A stretch of DNA of 64,000 nucleotides from Nitrosospira sp. (GCA_013821425.1 JACDGV010000001.1:1-64000), one strand, 5' to 3'; shown: positions 45,291 through 55,674, numbered from the stretch's first letter. Translations and numbers: made by a program. The notes: generated from the letters alone by a model not told the origin.

Positions 45291-46473
45291 GCGCGTGGCC
45301 GTTATCGGCGCATCCGGATTCGTCGGAGCCACGCTGGTTGAGCGCGCTTTACAGAGTGGACTCGATGTTGTCCCTATTATTCATTCAAGCGGAAATGCGT
45401 GGCGCTTGACGCGCCACGGAATTCCTTTGCGTGCCGCCTCTCTTCTGGATAAACAACAGCTGACTAGCGCCCTGAAAGGTTGCACCCACGTTGTCAACTG
45501 CTCGCGCGGGGGAGATGATGTGATGTATGAAGGTTTGGCAAACCTTCTTCAGGTAAGCAGCTCTCTCGGGATCAGCGGACTGGTTCATCTGAGCAGCGTA
45601 GCGGTTTACGGCGATCCGCCATTGCCGGATAGTAATGTGGAGGGCGGAACCACGGCAGCGCAGCCCGGCACCTATGGCTGGATCAAGTTGCGACAGGATC
45701 AGATGGTTGAAAAAGCGGCCGCGCAAGGATTGCCTTGCGCCATTCTTTGCCCGCCAAATATTGGCGGGCCTTATTCGGGATACCTCACCTCGTTGATCGA
45801 AGCGTTACGTTCACGCTCGCTGTTGCTGATGGACGATGGAAATGCAGTGATGAACATTGTAGATGTGCATAATCTTTGCCATGCTATCGAGCTTTCACTC
45901 GATCGCTGTTCCAAAGAGGCGCGTCGAATGTTTGTCACCGACGACGAAGAAATTACGTGGAAGCAGGTAATCGATGGGCTTATTCCAGTCTGCGGCACTG
46001 CTATTGACGTTCCCGTCGTTTCAATGGAAGCCCTCTCTAGATTCGGTAGCCAGTCCGTGAATGTTCCCCGAAGTTCGATAACGCGCAGCCTGAAGCACCT
46101 GGTTTCGGATGAAGTCCGTGCCGCGATCCGCAAAGATCCTCTGCTTGCCAAAGCCGAAATTATGATGCGCCGATCGGTAACATTTCTCGGAACTGGCGTT
46201 GAACAACGACTGAAATTATCTGTGGGAGGTCCACCTCCCCTGCCCAAAATAGCGGAAAAAATCAAACCTAATATCCGTCTCTCCGCTCAGCAGTTGCGCG
46301 GCGTGCGCCACTCATGCGAACTGGCAAAACGCGAAATCGGCTATGTGCCCCAATACTCGTTTCATCAGAGTATGAAAGCGTTTCGTGCCTGGTACAGCGC
46401 TCATACCGGGGTAAATGATCCCTCATGGGAGCTATCGCGTTATCTGTGGTTGAAGCCGGAGTTTCTCGTATGA
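45283..46473 (+). CDS. NAD-dependent epimerase/dehydratase family protein
   Basis: This 396-residue extended SDR protein has the Rossmann motif AVIGASGFVGATLVERAL, the Ser in HLSSVAVYGDPP and Tyr/Lys in YGWIKLRQDQMVEKA. It is about 60 residues longer than ordinary epimerases, with a C-terminal part (from about residue 300) containing RQLKLSV-like and CELAKREIGYVPQYSFHQSM segments; the latter is the usual end of such enzymes. It overlaps the Gfo/Idh gene by eight bases and is likely to act on the same sugar nucleotide. The exact reaction is unknown. Confidence 0.88.
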   Translation: MSKRVAVIGASGFVGATLVERALQSGLDVVPIIHSSGNAWRLTRHGIPLRAASLLDKQQLTSALKGCTHVVNCSRGGDDVMYEGLANLLQVSSSLGISGLVHLSSVAVYGDPPLPDSNVEGGTTAAQPGTYGWIKLRQDQMVEKAAAQGLPCAILCPPNIGGPYSGYLTSLIEALRSRSLLLMDDGNAVMNIVDVHNLCHAIELSLDRCSKEARRMFVTDDEEITWKQVIDGLIPVCGTAIDVPVVSMEALSRFGSQSVNVPRSSITRSLKHLVSDEVRAAIRKDPLLAKAEIMMRRSVTFLGTGVEQRLKLSVGGPPPLPKIAEKIKPNIRLSAQQLRGVRHSCELAKREIGYVPQYSFHQSMKAFRAWYSAHTGVNDPSWELSRYLWLKPEFLV

Positions 46474-46640
46474 AATTCAGAGTGTCCTCGGCCTCCCGTA
46501 GGTCTCGCAGATGTATGCCATGCACGATATATCAATCGTCTCCCGAGCAGCGGTTTGTCATACCTGTAACAAGGATCGAGGTGACATTTCTCGGCAACCG
46601 GGCTGGAAGCATTAACGGGCAAGATGGCCGATAGATTCCC

Positions 46641-47978
46641 ATGAGAGATATCCTTGTCACCCTGATTGTTGCCGGTTCACTGCCGTTCATTTTGAAAAGG
46701 CCATACATTGGCGTATTGATGTGGGTGTGGATCAGCGTAATGAACCTCCATACCCAGGGGTGGGGGTTTGCCCGGACACTTCCGTTTGCCGCAGTTATTG
46801 CGGGAGTGACAATGCTAAGCCTTCTTTTTACCAAGGATTCCAAGAATTTGCCGTTGACCCCTATCACGATGGTTTTGGCCGCTTTCGTGATCTGGATGAA
46901 TGTATCCACCGTCTTCGCCTTTTATCCGGAGGACATATACGACCAGTGGAACAAGGTAATGAAGATCATGCTCATGACTTTTGTTACCTTCATGCTCATA
47001 AAGACAAAGCAGCACATTCAACTTCTCATCTGGGTTACAGTCATTTCGCTGGGTTTTTACGGTGTCAAGGGCGGTCTCTTCACGGTAAAAGGCGGAGGAG
47101 AGAATATGGTCTGGGGGCCTGTGGGCACGTTTATTGAAGGAAACAACGAGCTTGCCCTCGCGCTCATCATGACGATTCCCCTGATGCATTATCTTCAGAT
47201 CATATCCCGAAAAATATGGGTGCGCCACGCTTTAAGCGTTGCCATGCTGCTCTGCGCGGCTTCCGCCTTCGGCAGCCACTCACGGGGTGCATTGGTGGCA
47301 ATCGTTTGCATGGGCGCCTTTCTATGGCTCAAAAGCCGGCAAAGGTTCCGCCTTGGGCTGCTAATGATTCTAACTGTCCCTGTGCTGGTCTTGTCCATGC
47401 CCGAGAAATGGGCGGAGAGAATGGATACCATCAATAGCTATGAGGAGGATGGTTCCGTTCGGGGGCGCTTCAATGCCTGGGGCATGGCGTATAACCTGGC
47501 GCTCGACCGCCCGCTGACGGGTGGCGGTTTTGAGGTTGCCACGCCCGATCTTTTCCTCCGCTATGCTCCCGATATTACGGATGTGCCGCGCGCCGCCCAC
47601 AGCATTTATTTCCAGGCGCTGGGTGAGCATGGCTTTGTCGGTCTCGGCCTGTACTTGTTGCTTGGCCTGGTGACCTGGCAGACAGGGACATGGATTACCC
47701 GCAGGACCAAACATCTCGAGGACTACAAGTGGGCATACAATCTCGCAACAATGGTCCAGGTAAGCCTGATCGGTTTTGCAACCGGGGGCGCTTTCCTTAG
47801 CCTGCTCTACTTCGACGTTCCGTACTATCTGATGGCGGCCATGGTAGCCACGCGAGTTCTCGTGGAAAGGGAACTGAAGGAAAAAAAGCTATCCGACGTC
47901 CCTGGAAAAGGGCGGGGAACGTCACAACAGTTCGGGCAGTTTAGCCCGGCACAACCTATTCGCCGCGACTCGGGCTAG
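46641..47978 (+). CDS. Exosortase-A-associated O-glycosylation ligase (Wzy/WaaL-like)
   Basis: This 445-residue membrane protein opens MRDILVTLIVAGSLPFILKR with IGVLMWVWISVMNLHTQGWG close behind, a signature of the putative O-glycosylation ligase family specific to exosortase-A loci. About ten membrane segments are visible. The large periplasmic loop contains SYEEDGSVRGRFNAWGMAYNLALDRPLTGGGF and AHSIYFQALGEHGFVGL, corresponding to the Wzy_C/O-antigen ligase core. It likely polymerises or attaches the lipid-linked glycan to an acceptor in the periplasm. It lies within the long plus-strand run, 167 bp after the epimerase. Confidence 0.93.
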   Translation: MRDILVTLIVAGSLPFILKRPYIGVLMWVWISVMNLHTQGWGFARTLPFAAVIAGVTMLSLLFTKDSKNLPLTPITMVLAAFVIWMNVSTVFAFYPEDIYDQWNKVMKIMLMTFVTFMLIKTKQHIQLLIWVTVISLGFYGVKGGLFTVKGGGENMVWGPVGTFIEGNNELALALIMTIPLMHYLQIISRKIWVRHALSVAMLLCAASAFGSHSRGALVAIVCMGAFLWLKSRQRFRLGLLMILTVPVLVLSMPEKWAERMDTINSYEEDGSVRGRFNAWGMAYNLALDRPLTGGGFEVATPDLFLRYAPDITDVPRAAHSIYFQALGEHGFVGLGLYLLLGLVTWQTGTWITRRTKHLEDYKWAYNLATMVQVSLIGFATGGAFLSLLYFDVPYYLMAAMVATRVLVERELKEKKLSDVPGKGRGTSQQFGQFSPAQPIRRDSG

Positions 47979-48156
47979 CGCAACCCACTCTTCTATATGA
48001 TTCTGACTGAGGTTCCTACCGTCGCTGTCGCGTTGTTTTTTGGCCGTGCAGCGAAAGAACGCTGGCCATGAGGGTTTGGGACATGCTCAGGGTGAGCAAA
48101 GGCTTTCCGCCGGCCGAGTTTACGATACTGCATGCACATAATGAAAGGATTCGCCA

Positions 48157-48822
48157 ATGAATAAATTACAGAGCCATAAGTGGGACCCCGCCCAGCACTA
48201 TAAAGATAGCGCGGTGGCCAAAGAATACGACAAGGTGCGCTTCTCAAGTCTTGCTGGCCGGGTGTTCAATAACCAGGAGAAACGCATCATCCAGGAGTGT
48301 TTCCAGGATTTGCCGCGAGATACCGTCGTCCTGGATATGCCATGCGGTACAGGGCGCCTGGCTGAAACGCTTCTTGAGTCCGGCCTGAAGGTACATGGAA
48401 CGGATATTTCAGGAGAAATGCTTGACGTTGCGAGCGAGCGACTCGCCGGTTATGGGAACCGCTTTACTGCCGAGGTGATGGATGCGTTCAAGCTCACCGG
48501 AGGCGAGCGGCAATTTGAAGCCACCCTCTGCGCTCGTGTATTGATGCACTTCCCGCTGGAAACACAGATAAAATTCCTGCGAGGGGTAGGGTCGCTGACG
48601 CGCAAAAGAATTGTAATCAACCACTCCCTGAGTTCCCCATATCAGCGCTTCAGACGGGGGATCAAAAAACTGCTGGGCCATCAGCAATCGGCTGGTTACC
48701 CTATTACCAATGCTGAAATGCAGCGATTGCTCGCGGAAGCAGGGTTTGCCGAGGTCGAGCGCAGGCGTATCAATTCTTTGATTAGCGAGGCTATCTATAT
48801 TGTCGCAGAGAAAATCCGCTGA
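48157..48822 (+). CDS. SAM-dependent methyltransferase
   Basis: This 221-residue class I methyltransferase has motif I as VVLDMPCGTGRLAETLL, the acidic end of strand 2 in VHGTDISGEMLDVA, and FEATLCARVLMHFP as the motif before strand 4. YPITNAEMQRLLAEAGF is typical of the C-terminal end of small-molecule methyltransferases. AAGGA precedes the ATG. It is followed after 12 bp by the kinase-like gene, so the two are probably co-translated and may act on the same product. The substrate is unknown. Confidence 0.87.
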   Translation: MNKLQSHKWDPAQHYKDSAVAKEYDKVRFSSLAGRVFNNQEKRIIQECFQDLPRDTVVLDMPCGTGRLAETLLESGLKVHGTDISGEMLDVASERLAGYGNRFTAEVMDAFKLTGGERQFEATLCARVLMHFPLETQIKFLRGVGSLTRKRIVINHSLSSPYQRFRRGIKKLLGHQQSAGYPITNAEMQRLLAEAGFAEVERRRINSLISEAIYIVAEKIR

Positions 48823-48834
48823 TCAGGGGACGCC

Positions 48835-49809
48835 ATGCTGCGGTGGATCTATGAGCGTCATTCGTTCTGGGGTTTGCCCTGCTATGCGTGCGGCGGTTCC
48901 GATGGCTGGCACACGCTCTTCTGCGGCTGGCGCAGCAACTCGTACATAGCTGTTGCGTGCTGCCGCAAATGCGGGGCGGAACAATTTCTCAAGCGATACC
49001 GCCGGCCCGTTAGCGACGATGGGACCTGCCTGGCCCAATGGGAATACGATGTGCTATGCCACTTGAGCAGGGCTGGGTATGCCCCGTCATTTTTGCTGCC
49101 CACGGTCTTCCGTTTCGCCGCTGCGACCTGCGCCCTATCGATGCAGTACCTGAGGGGAGAAACCATGGATGAGAGGATGCGGCGAGCAGTTGACAGAAGA
49201 GATCTGGATGACTGCTTGCGCGTTTCCGCTATGTGGCTGCGGGGACTACATGCAACGCCACCCCTGCGCGACAAGACCGGAAACGGCCCGGCAACCATGT
49301 TGCTGCGGCTGGAGTCGGATTGCGGGTTATTGGCAGGCCGGAATGCAGTGGCGGCGCGAGCGTTGCTTTATATGCGATCCTGCTTGCACAGGGTCAGCAG
49401 CCTGCCAGTGGAACTCGTGCCGCTGCATGGAGACTTCAAAGCATCCAACCTGATATGGACAGAGGACGGAATTTACGGTGTCGACATCGGCATGCGTTTC
49501 AAGAACGCGGGCGTTATGGATGCCGCGCAATTTATCGCGGACGTGCTTCTCAATCGGTGCAGCATGAAAGCTATTGCAAGTGAGTACGACACAGCTGCTG
49601 TTTTGGGGGTATTTCTGGAGGCCTATGACGACAATAGCAAGCACAAATGGCAGATCACAGCCTGGTGGCTCCTGTATTTTTTGCTTTCGCGGTGGGAAGA
49701 GGACCGTGATGGTTGGAAACCCTCAATAATTGTCGATCGAGCGTACGTTTCAGCCGTTGCCGAGGTCATGGCATTTTGTGGCAGGAACGGTTTTGCTGAA
49801 GCGGCGTAA
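48835..49809 (+). CDS. APH-fold kinase-like protein with N-terminal Cys pairs
   Basis: This 324-residue protein has the aminoglycoside-phosphotransferase/choline-kinase fold signature LVPLHGDFKASNLIW near residue 200, where Asp is the catalytic base and Asn binds metal, and YGVDIGMRFKNAG, whose Asp corresponds to the metal-binding DFG. The first 60 residues carry CYACGGSDGW and CCRKCGAEQFLKRY, Cys pairs 30-40 residues apart that could form a zinc ribbon before the kinase lobe. Such kinases phosphorylate small molecules such as sugars or lipids; the substrate is unknown. AGGGGA precedes the ATG. It lies between the methyltransferase (12 bp) and the deacetylase (23 bp) in one operon. Confidence 0.85.
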   Translation: MLRWIYERHSFWGLPCYACGGSDGWHTLFCGWRSNSYIAVACCRKCGAEQFLKRYRRPVSDDGTCLAQWEYDVLCHLSRAGYAPSFLLPTVFRFAAATCALSMQYLRGETMDERMRRAVDRRDLDDCLRVSAMWLRGLHATPPLRDKTGNGPATMLLRLESDCGLLAGRNAVAARALLYMRSCLHRVSSLPVELVPLHGDFKASNLIWTEDGIYGVDIGMRFKNAGVMDAAQFIADVLLNRCSMKAIASEYDTAAVLGVFLEAYDDNSKHKWQITAWWLLYFLLSRWEEDRDGWKPSIIVDRAYVSAVAEVMAFCGRNGFAEAA

Positions 49810-49832
49810 CAGTCTGCTCTGAGGTTTTCTGA

Positions 49833-50861
49833 ATGCAACGTTACTTGACGCATCCTACGAAGCGCCCGGGAAGCCCCGTAAACCGTGAACCGCGGTTCTC
49901 CCTGCCAAGCAGGGCGCTTCTAAACCTGTTTTCTCCCGGCGGCGCGCGCAGCCGCTTATCGATCCTGATCTATCATCGCGTATTGCCTCAATCGGACCCG
50001 CTGTTTCCGGCAGAGTGCGACGCGCAACGCTTTGACGCGGAGATGGGGTGGCTTAAAGCCTGCTTTAGCGTGATCCCGCTTTCCGATGCAGTGCGCGGCC
50101 TGCGTAAAGGCAAATTGCCGCCGCGTGCGGCCTGTGTCACTTTCGACGACGGTTATGCTGACAACGCAGAAGTTGCGTTGCCTATCCTCCAGAAATACGG
50201 CATCCCGGTTACCGTTTTTGTCGCGGCGAATTTCCTTGATGGCGGACGGATGTGGAACGATACGGTAATAGAGCTGATCCGCGGCGCACCCGGAGATTCG
50301 CTTGATCTCGCCGGCATTGATTTCGGGAAATTCGAAATTGGCACGATTCCCCAACGCCGGCACGCAATTTCGAGACTGTTAAACAAGCTCAAGTATCTAT
50401 CCATGGAATCGAGGCAAGCCATGGTAGATGCGATGAGCGCCATCATCCCCGTTGTGCCTTCGCGCGCTCTCATGATGACTTCCGGTCAGGTCAGAACATT
50501 GCACAATGCGGGGATGGAGATCGGCGGCCATACGGTGAATCATCCTATTCTCGCGCGGATGGAAAAAGATGCAGCCTACGCCGAGATTGGCAACGGAAAG
50601 GAAATCCTGGAAGGAATAATACGTGCTCCGGTACGGCTTTTCGCTTATCCGAACGGGAAGCCAGGACGTGACTATCTGGCGGATCACGTGGAGATGGTCA
50701 AAAATCTGGGGTTCGATGCGGCTGTTTCAACGGCCGGCGGTGCAGCCACTACGGGTAGCGATTTATACCAGTTGCCACGTTTCACGCCCTGGGATCGCGG
50801 ACAGGTCCGTTTTACTCTACGGATGGTCCAGAACATGTTGAGGACCGTGGAGAGGGTTTAG
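49833..50861 (+). CDS. Polysaccharide deacetylase (NodB/CE4 type)
   Basis: This 342-residue carbohydrate esterase 4 has ILIYHRVLP at residue 45 and CVTFDDGYADNAEVALPIL, where the Asp-Asp pair gives the catalytic base and a metal ligand. GGHTVNHPIL supplies the H-x3-H metal ligands, and RLFAYPNGKPGRDY the later motif. No clear signal peptide is seen; the N-terminus is basic and polar, so it may act in the cytosol or be membrane-associated. It could remove N-acetyl groups from the glycan or its precursor. It is the last gene of the long plus-strand run, followed by a weak terminator at 50927. Confidence 0.92.
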   Translation: MQRYLTHPTKRPGSPVNREPRFSLPSRALLNLFSPGGARSRLSILIYHRVLPQSDPLFPAECDAQRFDAEMGWLKACFSVIPLSDAVRGLRKGKLPPRAACVTFDDGYADNAEVALPILQKYGIPVTVFVAANFLDGGRMWNDTVIELIRGAPGDSLDLAGIDFGKFEIGTIPQRRHAISRLLNKLKYLSMESRQAMVDAMSAIIPVVPSRALMMTSGQVRTLHNAGMEIGGHTVNHPILARMEKDAAYAEIGNGKEILEGIIRAPVRLFAYPNGKPGRDYLADHVEMVKNLGFDAAVSTAGGAATTGSDLYQLPRFTPWDRGQVRFTLRMVQNMLRTVERV

Positions 50862-50926
50862 CCGTTCCCCCGGGTAATCCCCGGCAGCGTGATGCGTGAA
50901 ATGCCAGGACAAGTCGGCTAAAGTGG

Positions 50927-50944
50927 GGAGATTATTCTCCTTTT
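50927..50944 (+). terminator. Weak rho-independent terminator
   Basis: GGAGA (50927-50931), a TTAT loop and TCTCC (50936-50940) form a 5-bp stem followed by TTTT. It lies 66 bp after the deacetylase stop and would end the polysaccharide operon. The stem is short and the T-run brief. Confidence 0.42.
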
Positions 50945-51057
50945 ATGGAATGAGATAGAATAGAGCCACACCTTTTTCATTCGTTGTCCGACGCGATATA
51001 CGTTGTGCCGTGTTTCTCATAGCACATCCATTTTTTCTATTATCTGTTACTCACCTC

Positions 51058-51531
51058 ATGGAACGACCTATTACAGGCTTTGGGCTTGACAGCGAAGGCG
51101 ACCCGATAGCGATTCTCAGTTGCGGGCACTCGCAGCATGTACGGCATAATCCGCCATTTATCAACCGGCAGTGGGTCACCACTGAGGAGGGACGTAACAG
51201 CATGATGGGACAGATGCTGAACTGCGTCCGGTGTGATAAATTTGAACTCCCGGCAGAGTTCATTCCGTACAAGCGGACCCCTGTTTTTACCGAGGAAACG
51301 TTGCCAGCTGCCCTGAGAAAGGATCATTCGACAAAAAGGGGTGTGTGGGCGAAGATTCGGGTCGAAGAAGGAAAACTTCGGTATCGTGTTGCCTCCCTGG
51401 GAGCGGACATGGAGTTGTCAGAGGACAGGATTGGAATTGTTGTGCCGGAAGTCCTGCATAACGTGGAGGCTATAGGCCCCATCCGTTTTTTCGTCGAATT
51501 TTACAGGGCGCCGGATCAGGATGGTCAATGA
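51058..51531 (+). CDS. DUF3565 plus DUF1971-type two-domain protein
   Basis: A 157-residue protein with two small domains of known but poorly characterised families. The first (about residues 1-60) resembles DUF3565: ITGFGLDSEGDPIAILSCGH, HVRHNPPFINRQWVTTEEGR and CVRCDKFELP, with three Cys and several His. The second (about 65-150) resembles DUF1971, a cupin-like domain: PAALRKDHSTKRGVWAKIRV and VVPEVLHNVEAIGPIRFFVE. The ATG at 51058 is chosen since DUF3565 begins right after it; a frame from 51010 would add a hydrophobic stretch. The role may be in metal or tellurite-type stress, but this is not shown. It is outside the polysaccharide set. Confidence 0.8.
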   Translation: MERPITGFGLDSEGDPIAILSCGHSQHVRHNPPFINRQWVTTEEGRNSMMGQMLNCVRCDKFELPAEFIPYKRTPVFTEETLPAALRKDHSTKRGVWAKIRVEEGKLRYRVASLGADMELSEDRIGIVVPEVLHNVEAIGPIRFFVEFYRAPDQDGQ

Positions 51532-51632
51532 AAGGGCGCCGATATCACGCTGGCGGTTGTAGCCGGGTTTTGATGGTTTGATGGGGCGGGCGAGCGCGGC
51601 GGTCGGAGCCGGGATCCTTGCGGAGGCACTCA

Positions 51633-52550
51633 TCATGGCGAAAACAGCCACCACCAGGGCGCAGACCACGGGTCCGCGTTCAAGTGCGGGGATGGCAGCT
51701 GGCGTGATTGCGCGATAGCAACGGCTGAGCCCGGCCTCAGGCTTGAGTCGATGATCGGCGTGTAGCCTTCTACGGGAAGAAAAGTGGCATGGAATGAATT
51801 ATTCCAGTTGGAAAGTCCCCGGGAAGTAAGTCCGGAGTTGAGGGGATGGGTGGCCTGTTGGGCATTAATAATGGGGTTTTGCTCTGAGCCATCGTAATCC
51901 ACGTGCCCGCTGAGCTCGTTACGAAGGAACGAATCTTCATGCGCCCACCAGAAAGATCCTGGGTGCTCTCCATCGAGGAAAGAGACAATTCCTAGCCTGC
52001 TTCCGCTTCCCGCCCAGTTGATTGCATTCGCCGCGTGCCCCAGGGCGCCGTCCCAGCAGTGCGGCGAGGTTAGCGCCGGAACGCATTTTCCGCCGCCATT
52101 CGCGCCCGCCGGGTCATCTGTCATGTTTCCGGTATCGCCGCGTATGGCGTGGAAATCAGCATCGGACGAGGTGATGAAAGTTCGATCCCCGCGTGCCGCT
52201 TCTATCTCCGTTTTGTTTTTAAGAATGCCGGTGTAGTCCGGTGTAGCGTTTGGCTCGCCGGGCACTCCGGTTAAAAAAGCTTCTCCACTTTGTATCACCA
52301 GCACGTCAAACGCGGCAAGGTCTGGCGGCGGGTTGGCAGCCTCCCAGTAAGTCAGGTTCCAGCGTACCCCATCGTTTTGCGGAAGGGTATGCGCCAGGCT
52401 GGACAGGTGCGAAACTTTCAGGCGATATTCGGAGGCGGCATCGGCATAGGTGTACCATAAAACCGCTAGTGGTTCGGCTCGCGTTAGCGGACTCAAGCCG
52501 AGTCCTGCCGCCAGCATCGCCAGCAAAACCAAACGGCAAATGTTGTTCAT
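51633..52550 (-). CDS. Predicted exported protein of unknown function
   Basis: This 305-residue protein begins at ATG 52550 with a clear signal peptide (ICRLVLLAMLAAGLGLSPLTRA, cut near residue 25). The open frame extends far upstream, but that part has low-quality protein sequence and is not counted. The mature part has EPLAVLWYTYADAASEYR, LAAFDVLVIQSGEAFLTG and FITSSDADFHAIRGDTGNM, suggesting a Rossmann-like or ThuA-like glutamine amidotransferase fold without a visible catalytic triad. NWNNSFHATFLPVEGYTPII and SAVAIAQSRQ follow. It ends DPWSAPWWWLFSP, an unusual Trp-rich end that may mark a frameshift at the C-terminus. It converges with the DUF3565 gene and is divergent from atpI. Confidence 0.68.
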   Translation of the reverse strand: MNNICRLVLLAMLAAGLGLSPLTRAEPLAVLWYTYADAASEYRLKVSHLSSLAHTLPQNDGVRWNLTYWEAANPPPDLAAFDVLVIQSGEAFLTGVPGEPNATPDYTGILKNKTEIEAARGDRTFITSSDADFHAIRGDTGNMTDDPAGANGGGKCVPALTSPHCWDGALGHAANAINWAGSGSRLGIVSFLDGEHPGSFWWAHEDSFLRNELSGHVDYDGSEQNPIINAQQATHPLNSGLTSRGLSNWNNSFHATFLPVEGYTPIIDSSLRPGSAVAIAQSRQLPSPHLNADPWSAPWWWLFSP

Positions 52551-53075
52551 CGTCCCGATCCCATAGCTGATGTGCAGAGAAGTAATCCGGCGGCCTTTTA
52601 TTTGCACCCGGTTCCACCAGGTAAAAACAGACAATTCGCGAGTCCTGAGTTTAATCGAGCCTCGAGAAAGAGGGCAACCAGAAATAACGCTTGAAACCTG
52701 TTTTGCCCATAGATCCGGGAGGCGCGCCGCCCCGCTTGCCACATAAGGCGTCGAGCTGTGGGGGCCAGCTGTTTTCCCGCAAGTCCTTGAACCGTGCGTC
52801 CCGGTTCCCGCAACCCTGGTGGTCTGGCCGATTTTTCCAGGCTTATTCCAGGGTCGGAGGGGTGCTTTCCATTGACTGGCGTGCTCAAGCAGATTAAAAT
52901 CCGCGTGTTTTTGAAATACGGCCATGCCGGTTAATTCACCAGCGGCCCGAAAGAAGAACCCGAAGAGCGGCGTCGGTTGAAGAATGAAAATCACGTCATC
53001 CAAGAACAGACGTTCATGAGCCCGGTGTCACGTTAAGCAACTGCTTCGCGGACGCTTTCCGGTAGACGCCAACAA
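52551..53075. other. Divergent intergenic region upstream of the atp operon
   Basis: These 525 bp carry no credible gene. They contain the upstream extension of the minus-strand frame of the secreted protein, which I treat as non-coding. The promoter of the atp operon must lie here or inside; I could not place it. Confidence 0.5.
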
Positions 53076-53474
53076 ATGCCCTGGATACGAAACAAGCCCG
53101 TACGCATCGTCATGCGTTGGCAGTTGATCGTCACTCTGGCGATGGTGCTGGCCTCCGGACTCGTGTGGGGGATCCACGGAGCTGCATCCGCCTTGCTGGG
53201 CGGGGTAATCAGTATTATTTCCGCGGCGGCGTTCTCGGCGATTATCTCGCGGTATGCGGGCGCTACCGCTGGCGGCGTGCTGATAACGGCGATCAAAGCT
53301 GAAGCAGTGAAGATTGTCGTCATGGTTATCCTGCTCTGGCTAGTCCTGACGTTGTACACAAACGTTGTTGCGGTGGGATTCATCGGAACGTTCGCCCTCA
53401 CGGTTCTGGTTTTTGGCATGGCTTTATTCGTAGCGGATGACACAAAGGCTGATCGCGTTAAACAGTTTGAATAG
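53076..53474 (+). CDS. atpI: ATP synthase subunit I
   Basis: This 132-residue membrane protein of the AtpI family has four hydrophobic segments (about residues 16-35, 38-58, 65-90 and 95-122): MRWQLIVTLAMVLASGLVWG, GVISIISAAAFSAIISRY and VILLWLVLTLYTNVVAVGFI. AtpI helps c-ring assembly and is usually the first gene of atp operons. It is 7 bp before atpB, in the expected place. The ATG at 53076 has no good ribosome site; an ATG at 53112 (MRWQ) is possible. Confidence 0.87.
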   Translation: MPWIRNKPVRIVMRWQLIVTLAMVLASGLVWGIHGAASALLGGVISIISAAAFSAIISRYAGATAGGVLITAIKAEAVKIVVMVILLWLVLTLYTNVVAVGFIGTFALTVLVFGMALFVADDTKADRVKQFE

Positions 53475-53478
53475 GTAA

Positions 53479-54288
<810 letters not shown>

Positions 54289-54308
54289 TTCGAGCTTCCG
54301 TTTACTAA

Positions 54309-54617
<309 letters not shown>

Positions 54618-54651
54618 TACGCGTTCTCAGGTACGTTATCGAAGGCTAGCC

Positions 54652-55122
54652 ATGAATATTAACTTTACGCTTTTTGCCCAGGCAATGGCGTTCGCCATAT
54701 TTATATGGTTTACGGTCAGGTTTGTCTGGCCACCGTTGCTGCGCGCCATTGAAGACCGGCAGAAAACCATCGCCGACGGGTTGGCCGCCGGTGAACGGGG
54801 CAAGCATGAAATGGAGCTTGCCAGCCATCGGTCAGCCGATCTGGTAAGGGAAGCGAAACAACGGGCGGCTGATATCATTGCCCAGGCAGAAAAACGCGCC
54901 ACCGAGATTGTTGACGAAGCAAAGGCGGCGGCGAGAGATGAAGGTGATCGTATTCTCGTCGGCGCAAAGGCAGAGGTTGAGCAGGAAGTGTTCCGCGCCA
55001 GGGAAACCTTGCGACAGAATGTAGCCGACCTGGCGGTGGCAGGCGCCTCAAAAATTCTTCGCCGCGAGGTGGATGCCAAGGCGCACGCCGATTTGCTTGC
55101 GTCCATCAAGGCAGAGCTCTGA
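54652..55122 (+). CDS. atpF: ATP synthase Fo subunit b
   Basis: This 156-residue peripheral stalk subunit has one N-terminal membrane helix ([20 protein letters not shown]) followed by a long charged helix that dimerises: [20 protein letters not shown] through [20 protein letters not shown]. The ATG at 54652 gives the standard MNIN start; an open frame from 54559 overlaps atpE and is not used. It is 3 bp before atpH. Confidence 0.96.
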   Translation: MNINFTLFAQAMAFAIFIWFTVRFVWPPLLRAIEDRQKTIADGLAAGERGKHEMELASHRSADLVREAKQRAADIIAQAEKRATEIVDEAKAAARDEGDRILVGAKAEVEQEVFRARETLRQNVADLAVAGASKILRREVDAKAHADLLASIKAEL

Positions 55123-55125
55123 GCA

Positions 55126-55662
55126 ATGGCCGAAACCCGCACCGTCGCCCGGCCCTACGCCGAGGCCGTTTTTAAACTGGCAAAGGACAAAAACGAGCTT
55201 GCCGCCTGGTCCGGCATGCTGCAATTCGCAGCTGCCGTAGCCGCCGATGAGCGTATCCGCGTGCTCATCGGTAACCCGAAGGTTCCCGCCAGGCGGCTGG
55301 GCGAGTTGCTTCTCGGCATTTGTGGCGACAACCTTAGCGCTGAAGGTCGCAACTTCATTTTGCTGTTGGTGGAAAACGGCAGGGTTGAAATACTGCCAGA
55401 GGTGAGCGAAATGTTCGAGCAGCTCAAGACGCGCCACGAAGGCGTGTTGGACGCGAAAATTATCTCCGCATTTGCGATGAATGAGACCCAGTTGCGCGAT
55501 CTTGTGACGGATCTCGAGGCGAAATTCAAACGCAAGATAAATGCCAATGTCACCGTCGATGCGGGATTGATCGGCGGGGTGAAAGTCGAAATCGGCGATG
55601 AAGTACTCGATGCCTCCGTGCGAGGTCAACTGGAAGCCATGGCTGTTGCACTTAAAAGCTAG
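55126..55662 (+). CDS. atpH: ATP synthase F1 subunit delta
   Basis: The 178-residue delta subunit links the F1 head to the b stalk. TVARPYAEAVFKLAKDKNEL is the standard N-terminus and LIGGVKVEIGDEVLDASVRG the family C-terminal signature, with a variable helical middle. It starts 3 bp after atpF and is 12 bp before atpA. Confidence 0.96.
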   Translation: MAETRTVARPYAEAVFKLAKDKNELAAWSGMLQFAAAVAADERIRVLIGNPKVPARRLGELLLGICGDNLSAEGRNFILLLVENGRVEILPEVSEMFEQLKTRHEGVLDAKIISAFAMNETQLRDLVTDLEAKFKRKINANVTVDAGLIGGVKVEIGDEVLDASVRGQLEAMAVALKS

Positions 55663-55674
55663 GAGTTATTTGAA

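Noticed and set aside
52551-53003. N-terminal extension of the secreted protein gene
   Set aside because: The open frame continues upstream of ATG 52550, but the residues look non-coding, and a clear signal peptide begins at 52550.
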